NCBI GenBank assembly: GCA_000431275.1
Contig: HF989202.1
Span: forward strand, 1-9,012
Direction: 5' to 3'
Origin: Prevotella sp. CAG:755
GTDB taxonomy: Bacteria > Bacteroidota > Bacteroidia > Bacteroidales > Bacteroidaceae
DNA: 9,012 bases
Shown here: positions 1 to 6,059 of the stretch, one piece after another
Layout: every line of letters starts with the position of its first letter
Position numbering within the stretch: the stretch's first letter is position 1
Program-made: the position numbers and the translations under genes
The notes under the pieces: generated by a model
Told to the model about the DNA's origin: nothing
The model's input: only the letters and a program-made list of their open reading frames with translations
Databases searched by the model: none

Positions 1-588
1 CAGCCGTTTCTTGCGCGGCCACCGCGCGACGCGCTTCATGCGCCGACGGTTCGTCATGGCCGAGCGGCGGAAAAGGTCGTCTACGTAGCGCGTGATGTCG
101 CCACCGTACTCCGTATGTATCGTCGCATAAACCAAAGGCACGTAGTCCGCCGTGTCGCCGAACGCACGCAACTGCGCGGCCAGCTTACGGCGCTCGGCGG
201 CCTCGTCGAAGCTGCCCGAGGCGTACAAATTGCGTTGCACGCGGCGCAGACGGCGCAAGAGCTCGTTCGCTTCCAGTTGATTTCTGTTCACGCGAGCATT
301 GGTCACAGCTTCAACATCGGGCATTGACACAATATGCCCGTCCACATTGAGCGACTCTTGAAGCCATGCTTTGTTCAAAGGGTCATTGAGCACAAGGTGC
401 CCCACGAGAAGGAATGTCGAGCAGCAACTGTCGAACACGCACGTGTCGTGCACGAAGTCGGCAAGCCCGCTATCCGCCGGCGTGGCCGCCAACGTCACAC
501 TCCCGCCAAGCTCTGCGGCGTGCGCCCCCAGCACCAGCCACAAAGCGAGAAAGAAGCCGTTCAACCTGTGAAAAAAGTAGTTTTTCAT
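1..588 (-). CDS. Exported protein of uncertain family, 5' part only (gene runs off the left edge)
   Basis: This minus-strand frame opens at ATG 588 and stays open for 196 codons to the window edge, so the C-terminus is missing. The start is preceded by an A/G-rich stretch (AAAGGAA about 6 nt upstream) and a candidate -7 element at 639-646. Residues 1-25 form a typical signal peptide: MKNYFF, a hydrophobic core and cleavage near AHA-A, so the product should be exported. The mature N-terminus has three cysteines close together (around residues 50-56, DTCVFDSCC). Residues 100-145 are rich in Arg, Leu, Glu and Ala and look helical. Residues about 150-180, including EYGGDITRYVDDLFRRSAMT, weakly recall the helical domain of S46-type dipeptidyl peptidases from Bacteroidetes, but I see no catalytic His motif of that family in the N-terminal part. 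The family therefore stays open. It is transcribed divergently from the TPR regulator. Confidence 0.72.
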   Translation of the reverse strand, partial: MKNYFFHRLNGFFLALWLVLGAHAAELGGSVTLAATPADSGLADFVHDTCVFDSCCSTFLLVGHLVLNDPLNKAWLQESLNVDGHIVSMPDVEAVTNARVNRNQLEANELLRRLRRVQRNLYASGSFDEAAERRKLAAQLRAFGDTADYVPLVYATIHTEYGGDITRYVDDLFRRSAMTNRRRMKRVARWPRKKRL

Positions 589-638
589 GATGCAGTTCCT
601 TTAATGTGTAACCGTCTGATTCTTATATCCTTTGCCGA

Positions 639-646
639 CAAATATA
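639..646 (-). promoter_or_regulatory. Candidate -7 promoter element for the exported protein gene
   Basis: The minus strand reads TATATTTG here, an exact match to the Bacteroidetes -7 consensus TAnnTTTG. It lies about 50 bp upstream of ATG 588, so a leader of roughly 45 nt is expected. I find no good TTTG -33 element at the usual spacing; the nearest similar tetramer (TTTC) lies too close, at 14 bp. An activator-dependent promoter is possible. Confidence 0.5.
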
Positions 647-696
647 TAAAAAGATGCCCCGAAAGGCAGAATTTCGTGCGGAGAAAATTCTACCAT

Positions 697-755
697 TTTT
701 CTATCATTCAGAACTGGCTGCTTATCAAGCGGATACGACATGCCTTGATAGAAAA
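697..755. repeat. Overlapping inverted repeats in the divergent intergenic region (possible operator)
   Basis: Two perfect inverted repeats share sequence. TTTTCTATCA at 697-706 pairs with TGATAGAAAA at 746-755 (10-bp arms, 39-nt spacer). TATCAAG at 723-729 pairs with CTTGATA at 744-750 (7-bp arms, 14-nt spacer). The pentamer TATCA therefore occurs three times in about 55 bp, at 702-706 and 723-727 on the plus strand and at 746-750 on the minus strand. The site lies upstream of the minus-strand -7 element and about 150-200 bp upstream of the plus-strand candidate promoter, a plausible place for a shared regulator. Its function is inference; AT-rich sequence also makes chance repeats more likely. 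Confidence 0.4.
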
Positions 756-766
756 TTGTTAGATGA

Positions 767-788
767 TTTTCGCGCCCTTTTCGCGCCA
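767..788. repeat. Tandem 11-bp repeat, two copies
   Basis: TTTTCGCGCCC (767-777) is followed directly by TTTTCGCGCCA (778-788), identical at 10 of 11 positions. It adjoins the inverted repeats at 697-755. One helical turn per unit would place both copies on the same DNA face, which would suit side-by-side binding of a regulator, but no regulator can be named. Confidence 0.45.
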
Positions 789-884
789 ACGGGCGTCGGA
801 AGCAGACTTTTCCGCCTTTCCGGATGACTTTTCATCGGGACAAAATGGCTCTTTTTCGTTCTTGGGGCGACAAAAAAGAATGAA

Positions 885-918
885 TTTTTCACCATCTCAT
901 ACTTTTTCCTTACTCTTG
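885..918 (+). promoter_or_regulatory. Candidate weak promoter for the TPR regulator
   Basis: TACTCTTG at 911-918 matches the Bacteroidetes -7 consensus TAnnTTTG at all but one position. A T-run at 885-889 lies 21 bp upstream at about the -33 position but lacks the final G of TTTG. Transcription would start near 925, about 30 nt before ATG 956. Confidence 0.35.
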
Positions 919-955
919 TAGAGGAGAGATGGTCTTTTAAGAAATCTGCCCGCCT

Positions 956-2695
956 ATGCAACGTTCATTAATACCCCTTTTTCTGTTCCTTCTCGTCGTT
1001 TTCCTTTCCGCTTGCCAGCCCCAGGCACCGCGCGACATGCTGACGGCAAAACTCGACAGCCTCGAAAACCGCATAGCTGCCAACCCCGACAGCGTGGCCG
1101 ACGCGCTCGAAGCACAGCGCAAGCGTTACGCCCGGGCCGACGAGGCCACGCGGATGCGTTTCGAACTGCTGCGCACGGCCGCCCTCTTCAAGGCACACCG
1201 CACGCCAAACGACGACAGACCGATGCGCGCCGTCGCTGCGTACTACGAACGTAAAGGCACCGCCCTTCAACAGGCTTGGGCCTACTACCACCTTGGTGGC
1301 ATCTACGCCGACCGTGGCGATGCCACGGAAGCCATCAACTGCTACCACAAGGTGCTTGACCTCGAAAAGGAGCTCTACGACCAAAGCAAACTGATGTTCT
1401 TTACTTATACACGTCTCACCGCCATATACAGCAACCAGTACAAACCGCAATATGTCATCACCACTGCGCGGAAAGCCTTGGCTTACGCACAGCAAATCCG
1501 GAACGTCCACTACATCGGGGATTGCTATGAAACGCTTGCAAATGGTTATAGACTAAACAATCAACAAGACAGCGCCTTTCACTACTTTAACAAGGCATGG
1601 CAACTGCTTTGGAACAAGGCACAACTTCACTTGACAAGCGACTTGTTGGACCATTACATATTATTGTGCATCGAGACCGATTCTCTTGACTTAGCCCAAA
1701 GACTAATGGCCAGCATGCCACACCATCCCGACAGTCTGAGCGGTTTCAGCAACGTGGTCGTGGGTGATTATTTCTTAGCCCGCAAACAGGCAGGACTGGC
1801 CGCACCATACTTCCGCCGAGCCACACAAAGCGACAAACTCCGCCACCGCGCATACGGATGGCAAGGTTTGCTCGAATGTGCCCGCCTGCGGGGCGACGTG
1901 CAGGCACAAGCGGACTACTCCGACCGTTACATCGCCACGCACGATTCCGTGGACAACCACATTGACGAAGAAACAGTAAGTCAAGCCTATGCTCAGTTCA
2001 ATTACGATACCTACCGGGCTCAACGTAACGTTCTCACCGATCAATTGGCACGCAGCCAGAAATTTGAGTCTCTCTTCTGGACGACACTGGGGGCCTGTTC
2101 CGCTTTGGCAGCTGCCGTCAGCATACTGGCTATCATAGCACGGCGGAGACGCAGACGCATCAAAACTTGTACCTATCGGCTGGAAAAGGCCCTAAACAAG
2201 GTCCGGACGCTACATCAGACCGTCCTTCGCGTCCAAAAAGAGACCGAAACAGCCCACACAACGTTAGCCAAGAAGGAATCGGCACAGCAACAACAGACAA
2301 GAAAGCTACGCGATAAGGCCGAATTGCTCTACAAGTTCCACAAAGCGGTCATAACAAGGGAACAGCCCGACGGGAACGATTGGACCGCCCTGATACACGT
2401 TGTCGACACTCAATGGGACAACCGGGGCACCAGTCTTGTTGTCTCGCCATTAGGGCTCACCAATAAGGAAATACGCCTCTGCTTGTTGCTCTACTTCCAG
2501 TTCAGCTACAAAGAGATGCAGTTTCTCCTCAGCGTCAGCAACCCGAGCATGGAAAAAAGCCGTCTCTTGGCCAAACTACAAGCAAGGCGGCAAGAGTTAG
2601 ACCAAGAGGACCAAGCACTTGTCGACGCGTGGCTTCAAAAACTCATTCTCAAGCAAAAGCCTCTTTATTCCGGCAAATTTCCCCCTCACGGCTGA
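956..2695 (+). CDS. TPR-containing membrane lipoprotein with C-terminal LuxR-like helix-turn-helix
   Basis: This 579-residue protein has three parts. Residues 1-20 are a lipoprotein signal with lipobox LSAC, Cys20 being the lipidation site. Residues about 60-330 are helical with TPR-like repeats; the clearest is at 105-137 (AYYHLGGIYADRGDATEAINCY), with further units around 145-180 and 185-217. A single membrane span lies at about 373-395 and is followed at once by a run of six arginines, which by the positive-inside rule puts the C-terminus in the cytoplasm. Residues 405-465 look like a coiled coil, and 498-545 (LTNKEIRLCLLLYFQFSYKEM) resemble a LuxR-type helix-turn-helix. This layout is common among Bacteroidales membrane-bound regulators. 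The inferred role is a sensor whose periplasmic TPRs bind a partner and whose cytoplasmic end contacts DNA. Partner and targets are unknown. ATG 956 is chosen because the lipoprotein signal starts there. It stands alone between two promoter regions. Confidence 0.85.
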   Translation: MQRSLIPLFLFLLVVFLSACQPQAPRDMLTAKLDSLENRIAANPDSVADALEAQRKRYARADEATRMRFELLRTAALFKAHRTPNDDRPMRAVAAYYERKGTALQQAWAYYHLGGIYADRGDATEAINCYHKVLDLEKELYDQSKLMFFTYTRLTAIYSNQYKPQYVITTARKALAYAQQIRNVHYIGDCYETLANGYRLNNQQDSAFHYFNKAWQLLWNKAQLHLTSDLLDHYILLCIETDSLDLAQRLMASMPHHPDSLSGFSNVVVGDYFLARKQAGLAAPYFRRATQSDKLRHRAYGWQGLLECARLRGDVQAQADYSDRYIATHDSVDNHIDEETVSQAYAQFNYDTYRAQRNVLTDQLARSQKFESLFWTTLGACSALAAAVSILAIIARRRRRRIKTCTYRLEKALNKVRTLHQTVLRVQKETETAHTTLAKKESAQQQQTRKLRDKAELLYKFHKAVITREQPDGNDWTALIHVVDTQWDNRGTSLVVSPLGLTNKEIRLCLLLYFQFSYKEMQFLLSVSNPSMEKSRLLAKLQARRQELDQEDQALVDAWLQKLILKQKPLYSGKFPPHG

Positions 2696-2723
2696 AATGA
2701 TGGACGCTATGACCGACATAACC

Positions 2724-2777
2724 GCCGAACAAACAGAAAAACAGGACTGAGTTTGGCTCGTTCGGCAATTTCTGTTT
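2724..2777. repeat. Two interleaved inverted repeats downstream of the TPR gene, overlapping the frr promoter
   Basis: GCCGAAC (2724-2730) is the exact reverse complement of GTTCGGC (2760-2766). The adjacent AAACAGAAA (2731-2739) is the exact reverse complement of TTTCTGTTT (2769-2777). The order A-B-A'-B' means the two pairings cannot nest; in RNA they could form a pseudoknot or two alternative hairpins. The -33 element of the frr promoter lies in the loop and the -7 element begins at the last base. No T-run follows directly, so this is not a classic terminator. It could end the TPR transcript or act as an operator, but either role is inference. Confidence 0.4.
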
Positions 2778-2784
2778 ATCTTTG
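2752..2784 (+). promoter_or_regulatory. Bacteroidetes-type promoter for the frr cluster
   Basis: TTTG at 2752-2755 and TATCTTTG at 2777-2784 match both consensus boxes exactly (TTTG and TAnnTTTG) with a 21-bp spacer, within the range accepted for the primary sigma factor of this phylum. Transcription should start near 2790, giving a leader of roughly 125 nt before frr. It is the best-formed promoter in the window and probably drives frr, rsgA, nfeD and floA. Confidence 0.7.
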
Positions 2785-2817
2785 TTGCACGAAGATAGGA
2801 TGCGGCGCGACAGTGCC

Positions 2818-2904
2818 ATGAAGAAAGCAAGCTTTCGCTTGTCGTTGCGCTCGCTCTCCACTTTCTTTGTTCCCAAACCTACTGTCACTTTTGTCAATCC
2901 ATAA
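2818..2904 (+). CDS. Possible 28-residue leader ORF upstream of frr
   Basis: ATG 2818 opens a 28-codon frame ending at TAA 2902-2904, 12 nt before the frr start and wholly inside the predicted frr leader. The peptide begins MKKASFRLSLRSL and is basic and rich in Ser, Leu and Phe. A small hairpin (CAAGC 2828-2832 with GCTTG 2837-2841) lies within its early codons. No clear ribosome-binding site is seen, which is not decisive in Bacteroidetes. It could be a translated leader, a dispersed intergenic repeat, or chance; I cannot tell which. Confidence 0.2.
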   Translation: MKKASFRLSLRSLSTFFVPKPTVTFVNP

Positions 2905-2916
2905 AGAAAAAGAAAT

Positions 2917-3477
2917 ATGTTCGACGTAAAAGCCTGCCTCGCCGCCTGCGAGGAGAAAATGGAAATGAGTGTGATGCACCTCGAAGACGTTCTGGCCACT
3001 ATCCGTGCCGGAAAAGCCAACGTACACATCCTCGACGCCATCCGCGTAGACTCCTACGGCTCGATGGTGCCCATCAACAACGTAGCCGCCGTGACCACGC
3101 CCGACGCCCGCACGATAGCCATCAAGCCATGGGACAAGTCGATGTTCCGCGTCATCGAGAAAGCCATCATCGACTCGGAAGTAGGCATCATGCCTGAGAA
3201 CAACGGCGAAGTGATCCGCCTGAACATTCCGCCCCTCACCGAAGAGCGGCGCCGCCTGCTCTCGAAGCAATGCGGAAAAGAGGCCGAGGAGGCCAAGGTG
3301 AGCGTGCGCAACGCCCGCCGCGACGGCATCGACAAACTCAAAAAGGCCATCAAGGACGGACTGAGCGAGGACCTCGAAAAAGACGCCGAGGGCGACCTCC
3401 AAAAGATGCACGACCGGATGATCAAGCGCATCGACGAAATCCTGGCGGCCAAGGAGAAGGAAATCATGACCGTCTGA
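2917..3477 (+). CDS. frr: Ribosome recycling factor (RRF)
   Basis: At 186 residues the product has the usual RRF length. RRF works in the cytoplasm with EF-G to split the post-termination 70S ribosome so that subunits can be reused; it is essential in most bacteria. Family features are visible: an N-terminal helix leading to [23 protein letters not shown] (about 26-48), the beta-rich domain II (about 31-104, including [10 protein letters not shown] and the [16 protein letters not shown] segment), and the long helical return with [15 protein letters not shown] (130-144), the family's best-conserved stretch. The start is preceded by an A-rich stretch instead of a strong Shine-Dalgarno site, as is normal in this phylum. 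rsgA begins 19 nt after the stop, so both probably share a transcript from the promoter at 2752-2784. Nothing looks damaged. Confidence 0.97.
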   Translation: MFDVKACLAACEEKMEMSVMHLEDVLATIRAGKANVHILDAIRVDSYGSMVPINNVAAVTTPDARTIAIKPWDKSMFRVIEKAIIDSEVGIMPENNGEVIRLNIPPLTEERRRLLSKQCGKEAEEAKVSVRNARRDGIDKLKKAIKDGLSEDLEKDAEGDLQKMHDRMIKRIDEILAAKEKEIMTV

Positions 3478-3496
3478 CACGAAAAAACGAAGGCTC

Positions 3497-3949
3497 ATGC
3501 ATGGCACCGTCATCCGCAACACTGGCAGCTGGTACGTCGTCCGCACGGACGACGGCCGGCACGTCAGATGTAAGGTCAAGGGCAACTTCCGCCTGCGCGG
3601 CATCCGCTCGACGAGCCCTGTCGCAGTGGGCGACGGGGTGACGCTCGGCGAGGAGACGGACGGCACGGCCTACATCACCGAGCTGGACGAGAGGCGCAAC
3701 TACATCGTCCGGAAAGCCTCGAACCTGTCGAAACAAAGCCACATCCTGGCCGCCAACGTCGACGCCACGCTGCTCGTCGTGACCGTGGCGCGACCCGTGA
3801 CGACGACCACCTTTATCGACCGCTTCCTGGCCTCGGCCGAGGCCTACCGCGTACCGGCCCTGCTGGCCTTCAACAAGACCGACGAGATGGACGACGCCGC
3901 GCGCGACGAGGCCGAGGCGCTCATGCTCGTCTACCGCCACATCGGCTAA
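3497..3949 (+). CDS. rsgA: RsgA N-terminal fragment (OB fold plus G4 motif)
   Basis: This 150-residue open frame is the 5' half of the broken rsgA. It has the RNA-binding OB fold (about 1-70) and the first part of the permuted G domain ending after FNKTDEMDD. It stops at RHIG, one codon before the residue (Tyr) at which the other frame continues the family sequence. Without the P-loop it cannot bind GTP as a normal RsgA does; any residual rRNA binding by the OB fold is speculative. Confidence 0.8.
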   Translation: MHGTVIRNTGSWYVVRTDDGRHVRCKVKGNFRLRGIRSTSPVAVGDGVTLGEETDGTAYITELDERRNYIVRKASNLSKQSHILAANVDATLLVVTVARPVTTTTFIDRFLASAEAYRVPALLAFNKTDEMDDAARDEAEALMLVYRHIG

Positions 3950-3991
3950 GACCGTTTCCCCCCCGCCACATCGGCTACGACTGTTTCCCCC
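3934..3991 (+). repeat. Imperfect 29-bp tandem duplication inside rsgA
   Basis: Unit 1 (3934-3962) and unit 2 (3963-3991) both read CCGCCACATCGGCTA then differ at 3949/3978 (A versus C) and 3953/3982 (C versus T); the other 27 positions match and both end in a TTTCCCCC run. The length is not a multiple of three, so the frame shifts. The A at 3949 also turns the family's TAC (Tyr) codon into TAA. Unit 2 reads as normal RsgA sequence, so unit 1 is the altered copy. Confidence 0.95.
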
Positions 3992-4074
3992 TCTCGGCCC
4001 TGACGGGCGACGGCCTCGACGCCCTGTGCCGGGCCATCGCCGGGAAAACCGTCCTGCTGGCGGGCCACTCGGGC

Positions 4075-4458
4075 GTGGGGAAATCGACCCTGCTCAACCG
4101 CCTCGTGCCGGGCGCCGACGCCCGCACGGCAAGCATCTCCGAGACCCACCAGACGGGACAGCACACCACGACGTTCAGCGAGCTCTACGACCTGCCCGGC
4201 GGCGGCGCGCTCATCGACATCCCGGGCATCAAAGGCTTCGGCACGTTCGACATGGACCCCGCCGAGGTGGGCCACTACTTCCGCGACATCTTCGCCCTGT
4301 CGGCCGGTTGCCGCTTCCACAACTGCACCCACACGCACGAACCGGGATGCGCCGTGCTCCGCGCCCTCGACGAACATCGGCTGGCTCCCTCACGCTATGT
4401 CTCCTACCTGAGCATGCTCGAAGACAAAGACGAGGCCAAATACCGCCCGGCCTACTGA
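4075..4458 (+). CDS. rsgA: RsgA C-terminal fragment (P-loop, G3 and zinc site)
   Basis: The 3' half of the broken rsgA is open from upstream of 3950, but the first usable start codon is GTG 4075, inside the P-loop itself (GHSGV-GKST). A protein started there would lose the first half of the loop and could not hold nucleotide normally. The rest, [24 protein letters not shown] and the zinc-binding cluster, is well preserved, which suggests the break is recent or not real. Independent expression of this half is unlikely. Confidence 0.6.
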   Translation: MGKSTLLNRLVPGADARTASISETHQTGQHTTTFSELYDLPGGGALIDIPGIKGFGTFDMDPAEVGHYFRDIFALSAGCRFHNCTHTHEPGCAVLRALDEHRLAPSRYVSYLSMLEDKDEAKYRPAY

Positions 4459-4493
4459 CGCCGCCACACCGCCCATCCTCAAAACCTATCGCC

Positions 4494-4976
4494 ATGGAAC
4501 TGCTCACAATCATCATCCTGCTGGCCATCGTGACCCTCCTGCTTTTCGCCATCGAAGCCCTCATCACGCCAGGTTTCGGCGTCGCGGGCATCTGTGGCGC
4601 CGTCTGTGCCGTCGTGGCCAACATTCTCACTTTCATCCGCTACGGCAACGCCATCGGGATGGCAGTCCTGGGCGCCACGGTGGCCGTCGTCATCGGCTTC
4701 CTCTACTGGCTGAGCCGCTCACGCGCCATCGAACGCGCCACACTACACAGCACCATCTCTTCGACAGCCGCCACACCCGCACAGCTCAGCATCAAAGCGG
4801 GCGACGAAGGCCGTGCAGAAACTCGCCTTGCCCTCATCGGCAACGCCGTCATCGACGGCAAAACGGTGGAAGTCAAATCAGCCGACGGCTTCATCGACGA
4901 AGGCACGCCCATCGTCGTCATCCGCGTAGAAGACGCCCTCATCCTCGTGCGCCGCAAGCCCGGAAAAAACGTTTAA
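4494..4976 (+). CDS. NfeD family membrane protein, short form
   Basis: This 160-residue protein has three hydrophobic segments (about 3-21, 26-46 and 53-73) and a small C-terminal domain at about 96-158 that resembles the NfeD OB-like fold ([20 protein letters not shown] then [19 protein letters not shown]). The family signature E-A-x-x-x-PGFG-x-x-G is present at residues 21-32. The N-terminal protease domain of long NfeD proteins is absent, so this is the short type that is usually encoded beside a flotillin-like protein. NfeD is thought to bind its SPFH partner in membrane microdomains. ATG 4494 is chosen because the first membrane segment starts there; the frame is open much further upstream, but that extension overlaps rsgA out of frame and reads as a low-complexity Arg/Pro/His-rich shadow. 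floA follows after 19 nt, which supports co-translation and a shared complex. Confidence 0.9.
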   Translation: MELLTIIILLAIVTLLLFAIEALITPGFGVAGICGAVCAVVANILTFIRYGNAIGMAVLGATVAVVIGFLYWLSRSRAIERATLHSTISSTAATPAQLSIKAGDEGRAETRLALIGNAVIDGKTVEVKSADGFIDEGTPIVVIRVEDALILVRRKPGKNV

Positions 4977-4995
4977 CCTACCAAAATCTAAGCCT

Positions 4996-5988
4996 ATGAT
5001 CTCACCTATTTTCGCTATCATCGTCGCGATAGCTGTCATCGTCGTACTAAGCATCTTTTTCCACTTCGTGCCCTTCTTTCTCTGGCTGTCAGCCAAAGTG
5101 TCGGGCGTCCGGATCTCACTCATCCAGTTGTTTCTGATGCGCATCCGGAACGTTCCGCCGTCTGTCATCGTGCCGAGCCTCATCGAAGCGCACAAAGCCG
5201 GACTGGGCTACATCACCCGTGACAACCTCGAGGCCCACTACATGACGGGCGGCCACGTGCAACGCGTGGTCCACGCCCTCGTCTCGGCCTCAAAAGCGAA
5301 CATCGACCTCTCCTTCGAGAAAGCCACGGCCATCGACCTGGCCGGACGCGACGTATTCGAGGCCGTGCAGACCTCGGTCAACCCCAAAGTCATCGACACG
5401 CCGCCAGTGGCCGCCGTGGCCAAGAACGGCATCCAACTCATCGCCAAAGCCCGCGTCACAGTGCGTGCCAACATCCACCAGCTCGTCGGCGGCGCAGGCG
5501 AGGATACCATCCTGGCTCGCGTGGGCGAAGGCATCGTGTCGAGCATCGGCTCGGCCTCCTCACACGAAGAAGTGCTCGAAAATCCGGACTCCATATCGAA
5601 ACTCGTGCTCCGCAAGGGCCTTGACGCCGGCACTGCCTACGAAATCCTGTCCATCGACATCGCCGACATCGACGTCGGCAAGAACATCGGCGCCACACTC
5701 CAAATCGACCAAGCCAACGCCGACAAGAACATCGCACAGGCCAAAGCCGAAGAGCGCCGCGCCATGGCTGTGGCACAGGAGCAGGAGATGAAGGCCTTGG
5801 CACAACAGGCCAAAGCCGAGGTCATACAAGCCGAGGCAGAAGTGCCCAAAGCCTTGGCCCAGGCGCTGCGCGACGGCAACATGGGCTTCATGGACTTTTA
5901 CCGCCTGGAAAACCTGAAAGGCGACACCGCCATGCGCGAGAACTTCTCGAAATTCGGCAAGGACGACGTCAAAGATATTCTCAAATGA
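4996..5988 (+). CDS. floA: Flotillin-like protein FloA (SPFH family)
   Basis: The 330-residue product matches FloA in length and layout. An N-terminal hydrophobic segment (about 4-32) anchors it in the inner membrane. A linker with [21 protein letters not shown] leads to the SPFH domain (about 95-225), which includes [31 protein letters not shown] and [12 protein letters not shown] long helical region (about 229-286), rich in Ala, Glu, Gln and Lys, matches the flotillin coiled coil that drives oligomerisation. The C-terminus ends [14 protein letters not shown]. FloA assembles into membrane foci that gather other membrane proteins into ordered microdomains; in Bacillus subtilis it works with NfeD-type partners. 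The nfeD gene directly upstream supports that pairing here. Nothing looks damaged. No terminator is evident in the 71 bp before the sialidase gene. Confidence 0.96.
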   Translation: MISPIFAIIVAIAVIVVLSIFFHFVPFFLWLSAKVSGVRISLIQLFLMRIRNVPPSVIVPSLIEAHKAGLGYITRDNLEAHYMTGGHVQRVVHALVSASKANIDLSFEKATAIDLAGRDVFEAVQTSVNPKVIDTPPVAAVAKNGIQLIAKARVTVRANIHQLVGGAGEDTILARVGEGIVSSIGSASSHEEVLENPDSISKLVLRKGLDAGTAYEILSIDIADIDVGKNIGATLQIDQANADKNIAQAKAEERRAMAVAQEQEMKALAQQAKAEVIQAEAEVPKALAQALRDGNMGFMDFYRLENLKGDTAMRENFSKFGKDDVKDILK

Positions 5989-6034
5989 AGACAGCCTCCG
6001 ACGCATCTTCCCAATGCCTAAGGCTCCTGAACCA

Positions 6035-6052
6035 TAAACAATGCTAAACAAT
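6035..6052 (+). repeat. Direct repeat TAAACAAT in the sialidase leader
   Basis: TAAACAAT occurs at 6035-6042 and 6045-6052, followed by the similar CAAACAT up to the sialidase ATG at 6060. Such A-rich leaders are typical translation-start regions in Bacteroidetes, so the repeat may only reflect that. I find no good TTTG / TAnnTTTG promoter in the 71 bp between floA and this gene, so read-through from the floA cluster is possible. Confidence 0.45.
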
Positions 6053-6059
6053 CAAACAT

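Larger units (their letters stand above)
589..955. other. Divergent intergenic region with promoters and repeats, no convincing gene
   Basis: This 367-bp stretch separates the minus-strand exported protein from the plus-strand TPR regulator. It is clearly more AT-rich than the flanking genes. It holds a candidate promoter element for each direction (639-646 minus, 885-918 plus), inverted repeats at 697-755 and a tandem 11-bp repeat at 767-788. Short open frames exist here on both strands, but they have no recognisable domain, and the longer minus-strand ones cross the repeats and run antisense into the TPR gene start. I do not call them genes. Confidence 0.7.
3497..4458 (+). pseudogene. rsgA: rsgA, 30S-subunit maturation GTPase, interrupted by a 29-bp tandem duplication
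   Basis: RsgA is a circularly permuted GTPase that checks late 30S subunit maturation. The locus holds all expected parts in order but in two frames. The upstream frame (3497-3949) has the OB fold ([13 protein letters not shown] onward) and the G4 motif NKTD (126-129), then stops at TAA 3947-3949. The downstream frame (from about 3976 to 4458) carries G5 SALTGDG, the P-loop [20 protein letters not shown]3 DIPG and the zinc-site Cys/His cluster [15 protein letters not shown] 29-bp repeat straddles the break; deleting one unit joins the frames exactly into 310 residues, a normal RsgA length, reading [15 protein letters not shown]. As given, no single frame encodes both G4 and the P-loop, so the product should be inactive. 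The gene lies 19 nt after frr and 35 nt before nfeD, which both look intact. A sequencing or assembly error is a serious alternative to a real lesion. Confidence 0.9.

Noticed and set aside
601..961. Two small minus-strand ORFs in the divergent spacer
   Set aside because: They have no domain, overlap the candidate promoter and repeats, and one runs into the TPR gene start in antisense.
968..1510. Minus-strand 180-codon frame opposite the TPR gene
   Set aside because: The plus-strand frame has a lipoprotein signal and TPR pattern over the same bases; the antisense product has no recognisable feature.
2776..3666. Long minus-strand open frame (296 codons) opposite frr and the start of rsgA
   Set aside because: It lies antisense to two clearly recognised genes, has low-complexity His/Val/Asp-rich composition and no known domain; GC-biased codon use on the plus strand explains it.
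3955..3964. Programmed frameshift on the TTTCCCCCCC run as an explanation for split rsgA
   Set aside because: The upstream frame already stops at TAA 3947-3949, before the run, so slippage there cannot join the halves.
3464..4377. Minus-strand open frames opposite rsgA
   Set aside because: They mirror the GC-rich rsgA codons, with Arg/Val/Gly-rich translations and no domain.
4026..4493. Upstream extension of nfeD into rsgA
   Set aside because: The added residues are an Arg/Pro/His-rich out-of-frame reading of rsgA; the true NfeD start with its first membrane segment is ATG 4494.
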